Positions 13,437 through 16,961 of a stretch of 16,961 bases of DNA are shown here, piece after piece. Source of the DNA: Actinomycetota bacterium (GTDB lineage: Bacteria; Actinomycetota; Aquicultoria; Aquicultorales; Aquicultoraceae); the NCBI GenBank assembly GCA_030017355.1, contig JASEIR010000026.1, positions 1 to 16,961 of the forward strand, written 5' to 3'. Under the pieces are notes generated by a model, which saw nothing but the letters and a program-made list of their open reading frames with translations, was not told where the DNA came from and did not search any database. A program made the translations under genes and the position numbers. Every line of letters starts with the position of its first letter. Position 1 is the first letter of the stretch.

Positions 13437-14534
13437 ATGTCTGCTCACCGTCAAGAATATCTAATATCAGTAAAGCCGGTAACACCAATGATAATTAGCT
13501 CGGGAGCGTATCTTGATGCATGTGACTATGTATTAGCAAGGCCCAAACAAGATGGCGATATCAAGCTTATCGCTTTTAATTTTACTAGACTACAAGACAT
13601 CCTAGCTGATGATGAGCAAGCAGACCTTTTAGTAGCGATTGAAAAAAATCCGTTTAGTACAGCACAAGCGCTAAACAAAATCTCAGAAAAAATTGCCGCA
13701 AGCAAAGATGTTAAGCGTTTTTCAATCCCTGCATCTAATGCGTTTGTAAACTATATTAAGGAGAGGGTTAACAATACAGCATTAGATGCCCAAGGGGAAC
13801 TAAAATTCTATTTGTTTCAGCGCACTACAATCGGCCCATATATTCCTGGCAGCTCTTTTAAGGGAGCCATAAGAACAGGTGTTGCTTTTGCTGAGGCTTT
13901 AAAAAAGCGCAATGTTATAGAGCAGACCAAGCGAAAAATTATAAAAGACAGAGATTTTGAAAAGCACTTATTTGACAACCGCGAGACATTCGATGACCCT
14001 TTCCGGCAACTTAAAATATCCGATTCAACCTCCATCCAAACGCAGGCAGTAGTGGAGCAGTTTATAAACCTAAAAGCAGGTAAGGTTGAAAAGGGTGCAC
14101 GAACATTGTGCGAAGCTGCAGTACCTGCAGCCGGTAAAAGCTGCCAGCTAAATCTTATTATAGATAACCGAATGATTGGCAAGACAAACTCAATAAAATC
14201 CAACAATAAACTTACTGCTAAGCAGATTGTTGATAGCTGTAGGCAATTTTACAAAGCCGTGCTGGAAAAAGATTTGGAGTTCTTCAAGAAGGTAAATAGC
14301 AGCAATGGCGGTATCAGAATTAACCTTGCTTGGCAAGTTCAAATACTGGAAGCGCTAGGTCAGGATTCCGGCAAAATGGTATTTCCAATAAAGCTTGGCT
14401 TAGGAACTAGCAACTATGCAAAATCTTTTAAACCGCATTTTACAAATAAGTATCCGATTTCTCGCAAGGTGATTGACAAAGGTGTTGAAATGGTTCCACT
14501 TGGGTGGGCAATTGCAGAGCTGGAGGAAGTATGA
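13437..14534 (+). CDS. csm5: Csm5, 3'-end capping RAMP subunit
   Basis: Csm5 (Cas7 group) sits at the head of the complex and recruits housekeeping nucleases that trim the crRNA 3' end. The 365-aa protein begins with the typical strand YLISVKPVTPMIISSG (8-23) and carries the RAMP motif IPGSSFKGAIRTGVAF (136-151). The helical middle (about 152-330) is divergent, as usual. It starts 3 bases after csm4 and ends in an ATGA overlap with cas6, so the three genes are translated as a unit. I see no truncation; the length is within the usual range of about 350-400 aa. Confidence 0.91.
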   Translation: MSAHRQEYLISVKPVTPMIISSGAYLDACDYVLARPKQDGDIKLIAFNFTRLQDILADDEQADLLVAIEKNPFSTAQALNKISEKIAASKDVKRFSIPASNAFVNYIKERVNNTALDAQGELKFYLFQRTTIGPYIPGSSFKGAIRTGVAFAEALKKRNVIEQTKRKIIKDRDFEKHLFDNRETFDDPFRQLKISDSTSIQTQAVVEQFINLKAGKVEKGARTLCEAAVPAAGKSCQLNLIIDNRMIGKTNSIKSNNKLTAKQIVDSCRQFYKAVLEKDLEFFKKVNSSNGGIRINLAWQVQILEALGQDSGKMVFPIKLGLGTSNYAKSFKPHFTNKYPISRKVIDKGVEMVPLGWAIAELEEV

Positions 14535-15418
14535 AAGCGGAACAAATTTGCGCGCCTAAAACTTCTCTTGCAGGTGAGGATATTCTAGTAAGCATGGTTT
14601 TGTGTCTGCGGGCTTTAGAGACCACTGTTGTGCCGCAATCGGCCGGTAATTCTGTGCATGCTCTATTGCTAAGCTGGGTTAAAGAAAAAGATAAAGATTT
14701 AAGCAAGCAGTGGCATGACTCATCAAACCTTAAGCCGTTTTCTGTTTCGCCTATAATGGGTAAGTTTGCCAAAACCTCGCTGGGCAGGCTTATTGTAAAA
14801 GACCATCCGTATTGGCTGAAAATAGGTCTTTTAAACAAGAGAGGGTTTGATGTACTAGGCGATGTTTTATTTCCCTTAGCGGCTATACAAGGAAAAATTA
14901 ATATAGGCGGAGCTGAATTTGCTTTAGAAGAAATTAAACTTAAAGGGCATCCGTGGGCTAGCATTTTAAGTTGGGATGAGCTGCTTACATTGGATGGTAC
15001 ACTTCATTATGGCACCGCTAAGAAGGATATTCCAAACTTTGATAATATGTCGATTAGCTTTAGGTTTCTTACCCCTACAACATTTAGAAGGGGAGATAAG
15101 AACCGGATAGTACCTGATCCGGAATTGGTTTTCGGAAGCCTTTTAGACCGCTGGAATGCGTACGCTCCTGAAAAATTTCCGGCGGAACTTAAGCAGCGTT
15201 TTGCTTCTGAAATTATCATCAACAGGATTTCAATTAAAAGCGACCTTTATGAATTAAAACACCAGTCGATGCTTGGTTTTATAGGCTTATGCGCCTACAC
15301 CATTGTCGATAATAATGCTTGGCTGTTAAGCATCATCCAGAAATTGTCAAGATTTGCGGTTTTTTGTGGTGTAGGCCAAAAGACAACTATGGGTATGGGG
15401 GTTTGCCGTGCGCTTTAG
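14531..15418 (+). CDS. cas6: Cas6 pre-crRNA processing endoribonuclease
   Basis: Cas6 cuts the CRISPR transcript within each repeat to make crRNAs. The ATG at 14531 overlaps the csm5 stop (ATGA) and follows GGAGG at about 14522-14526, giving 295 aa; a GTG further upstream in frame is not needed. The N-terminal ferredoxin-like fold contains WHDSSNLKPFSVSPIMG (61-77), in which His62 and Lys68 align with the catalytic His46 and Lys52 of Pyrococcus Cas6. The middle has the family segment FRFLTPTTFRRGDKN...DRWN. The C-terminus has the glycine-rich RNA-binding loop GVGQKTTMGMG. The Tyr of the Pyrococcus triad is not obvious. A dedicated Cas6 inside the operon fits type III-A loci. Confidence 0.9.
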   Translation: MKAEQICAPKTSLAGEDILVSMVLCLRALETTVVPQSAGNSVHALLLSWVKEKDKDLSKQWHDSSNLKPFSVSPIMGKFAKTSLGRLIVKDHPYWLKIGLLNKRGFDVLGDVLFPLAAIQGKINIGGAEFALEEIKLKGHPWASILSWDELLTLDGTLHYGTAKKDIPNFDNMSISFRFLTPTTFRRGDKNRIVPDPELVFGSLLDRWNAYAPEKFPAELKQRFASEIIINRISIKSDLYELKHQSMLGFIGLCAYTIVDNNAWLLSIIQKLSRFAVFCGVGQKTTMGMGVCRAL

Positions 15419-16769
15419 CGATCACTTCGATAACAAAACCAACAGTAAAACCGATGTTAAATCTCGTGAAAAAAATACAGTGCTTCTTGTTATGACTGTT
15501 GGCACCACGTTAGACCCGCTTATTTTTTCACTCGAAGAGGAATTAAAACAAGCCGGAGTAGTAAAAGTCTTGGCGCTCTATGGGGCAGCTTTGCCAAGCC
15601 AAAAAGAAAGCCCGCTCGAAGTAACCACCAAACTAAGAGCACGAGCGAACGAGTTAGGCTGTGAATTTATTGCTAAAGAGGTGTCGGATCCAAATAACTT
15701 CGACAAAGCCTTTCATGAAATCAGCGATGTTTTGAGAAACCTCAATTTCGATACCGGAATCGGTGAGCTTGTTTTTAATATAACCGGTGCAACTAAAGCC
15801 ATGGCAAGTGCATTAGCTGTGGCCGCAACCACCACAGACGTATGTTTGCCGATGCGATTTGCCTATGTCGGAGGAAACGAACGTGATGAAACGGGGCGAG
15901 TTTACAAGTCGATGGAGCTTAGCTCTGCCCACACTGCGTTTACAAGGCTTAAGGAGCAAGAGGCTGTCAGAAATTTAAAAGCTTTAGATTTTACTCGGGC
16001 CCTTCTTTATTCAGAAAAACTTCAAGATCGGGGCCGAACCGGTTTTTTAAAACAAGCATGTCATGCTTTCTACCTTTGGGATAGCTTCCAATATAAGCAA
16101 AGCAATCAAGTACTAGCAAAACTAAAAAGGATAGCACAAGCCTTTTTAGATGATTCTGAATACTCAAGTATAGCGCAGATGGTTTTAAAGGTCGAACCTT
16201 TAAGCAAGGACATTACTATTTTGATTAATCTCTTAAACAGCTTAAAAGATAAAGATCAGGATAAAGCTCAGAAAAAGTTAGAAGAGTTTAATAGCAATCC
16301 TGTCTATAAAGAAGCTTATTTAAGAATTGTTGCCGATTGCTTTGTAAATGCAAACCGTTATGTAGAGAAAATACCTGTTGAGGCGGTTATGAGAGCTTAT
16401 CGCGCAATCGAGCTTGCAGTGAAATTTAATCTTATTGAACGAAAGATCAACCCGGATAACCCAGCATGGGACGAACTAAGCCCTGTGGTAATAGAAAAAG
16501 CAAATATTGAAAATGAACCTCTATTTATAATGCTCGATATGGGTGTGCGGTTATTGAGAGCCATGGATTTTCCTTTAACCAACCAGGCTATGGCCAATAT
16601 TAAAGACGTGCAGAAGATGCGCAATGAATGTTACCTCGAGCATGGCTTTGCAGAAGTTTCAAAGAACAAAGCAAAACAGGCAATAGAGTTAACTGGTGAA
16701 GCTTTAAGAGAATTATTGCCAGGCAAAGACTTAGACCAGCTATGCGCCGAGGTAACTTTAGAGTTTTAA
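15408..16769 (+). CDS. CARF-HEPN ribonuclease, Csm6-like (TIGR02710-type)
   Basis: A 453-aa ancillary effector expected to bind the cyclic oligoadenylate made by Cas10 and then degrade RNA indiscriminately. The N-terminal CARF domain (about 24-180) has VMTVGTTLDPLIFSLEE (28-44) and the ligand-site loop NITGATKAMASALA (124-137). A helical, repeat-like linker covers about 180-320. The C-terminal HEPN domain (about 325-440) contains RAYRAIEL and the catalytic RNECYLEHG, with Arg405 and His412 (R-x6-H; many Csm6 proteins have R-x4-H). GTG 15408 is preceded by GGGGG about 6 bases upstream, and the gene overlaps the cas6 end by 11 bp. The first 22 residues are polar and may be disordered. Whether the ligand is cA4 or cA6 cannot be told from sequence. 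Confidence 0.87.
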   Translation: MRFSDHFDNKTNSKTDVKSREKNTVLLVMTVGTTLDPLIFSLEEELKQAGVVKVLALYGAALPSQKESPLEVTTKLRARANELGCEFIAKEVSDPNNFDKAFHEISDVLRNLNFDTGIGELVFNITGATKAMASALAVAATTTDVCLPMRFAYVGGNERDETGRVYKSMELSSAHTAFTRLKEQEAVRNLKALDFTRALLYSEKLQDRGRTGFLKQACHAFYLWDSFQYKQSNQVLAKLKRIAQAFLDDSEYSSIAQMVLKVEPLSKDITILINLLNSLKDKDQDKAQKKLEEFNSNPVYKEAYLRIVADCFVNANRYVEKIPVEAVMRAYRAIELAVKFNLIERKINPDNPAWDELSPVVIEKANIENEPLFIMLDMGVRLLRAMDFPLTNQAMANIKDVQKMRNECYLEHGFAEVSKNKAKQAIELTGEALRELLPGKDLDQLCAEVTLEF

Positions 16770-16812
16770 TTTAACGTTGGTGTTTTTAGCTCAAACCTAG
16801 GAGAAGCTTAAC

Positions 16813-16961
16813 ATGAGCGTTTTGTATGCTGCTACCGGCAATTCACGTCTTGAGTACGAAGACCGCTGCATAGTTGTATATAGGGATGGCAAGCGATTCT
16901 CTAGGTTCCCATCTTTAAAACTAGATAAGATAGTTGTATTTGGAAATGTGGATATATCAAC
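16813..16961 (+). CDS. cas1: Cas1 adaptation integrase (partial, 5' end only)
   Basis: Only the first 49 codons are inside the window. The start ATG 16813 follows TAGGAG (16798-16803) at 9 bases, and lies 43 bp after the CARF-HEPN gene. The translated segment shows the Cas1 N-terminal beta-domain pattern: RLEYEDRCIVVYRDGKRFSRF, then LDKIVVFGNVDIS, the strand that starts almost every Cas1. Cas1 with Cas2 inserts new spacers; its active-site Glu/His/Asp lie beyond the window and cannot be checked. Its presence on the same strand suggests an adaptation module and CRISPR array immediately downstream. Confidence 0.88.
   Translation, partial: MSVLYAATGNSRLEYEDRCIVVYRDGKRFSRFPSLKLDKIVVFGNVDIS

Noticed and set aside
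13817..14206. Minus-strand 129-codon reading frame inside csm5
   Set aside because: It lies antisense to the conserved RAMP motif of csm5 and has no supporting start signal.

Overview
The window is AT-rich bacterial chromosome (roughly 40% G+C by eye). It joins a conserved housekeeping block to an accessory block that ends in a type III-A CRISPR-Cas operon. The order hflX ... lexA (reverse) / nrdR, followed by a ribonucleotide reductase, is the neighbourhood known from Actinobacteria such as Streptomyces and Mycobacterium. The class III (oxygen-sensitive) reductase points to an anaerobe. My best guess is a deep-branching, low-G+C, anaerobic actinobacterial lineage. This is inferred from gene order only.

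Positions 1-1785: a repeat-rich stretch, then hflX (a ribosome-associated GTPase whose conserved N-terminus extends upstream of its first ATG), then an orphan BlaI/MecI-type repressor. Positions 1772-2740: lexA on the minus strand, then a dense control region. A GAAC-N4-GTTY SOS box overlaps the likely lexA -35. Facing right is a strong promoter for nrdR with two NrdR boxes 32 bp apart and two perfect DnaA boxes. Positions 2741-6683: nrdR, nrdD, a glutaredoxin-like protein and nrdG, together a regulated anaerobic dNTP-synthesis module. A cluster of GGGACGTTCCTACAA-type repeats separates nrdD from the redoxin gene.

Positions 6684-8739: an accessory island with the degraded tail of a small gene, a Phd-VapC-type toxin-antitoxin pair with its own promoter and operator, dispersed hairpin and interspersed repeats, and a small unrecognised gene whose C-terminus matches the degraded tail.

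Positions 8740-16961: a rightward, tightly packed operon cas10/csm1-csm2-csm3-csm4-csm5-cas6-CARF/HEPN ribonuclease-cas1 (cut by the window end). The visible catalytic residues are intact: HD nuclease and GGDD cyclase motifs in Cas10, the slicer Asp in Csm3, His/Lys in Cas6 and the HEPN R/H pair in the CARF protein. The system is therefore predicted to cut target RNA, degrade DNA, make cyclic oligoadenylate and trigger a collateral RNase. No CRISPR array lies in the window; it presumably lies beyond cas1.

The housekeeping and defence genes are ordinary families. The most notable things are regulatory or structural: the composite nrdR promoter, the missing canonical hflX start, and the redoxin-linked class III reductase with a C-terminal Cys-Gly-Cys.
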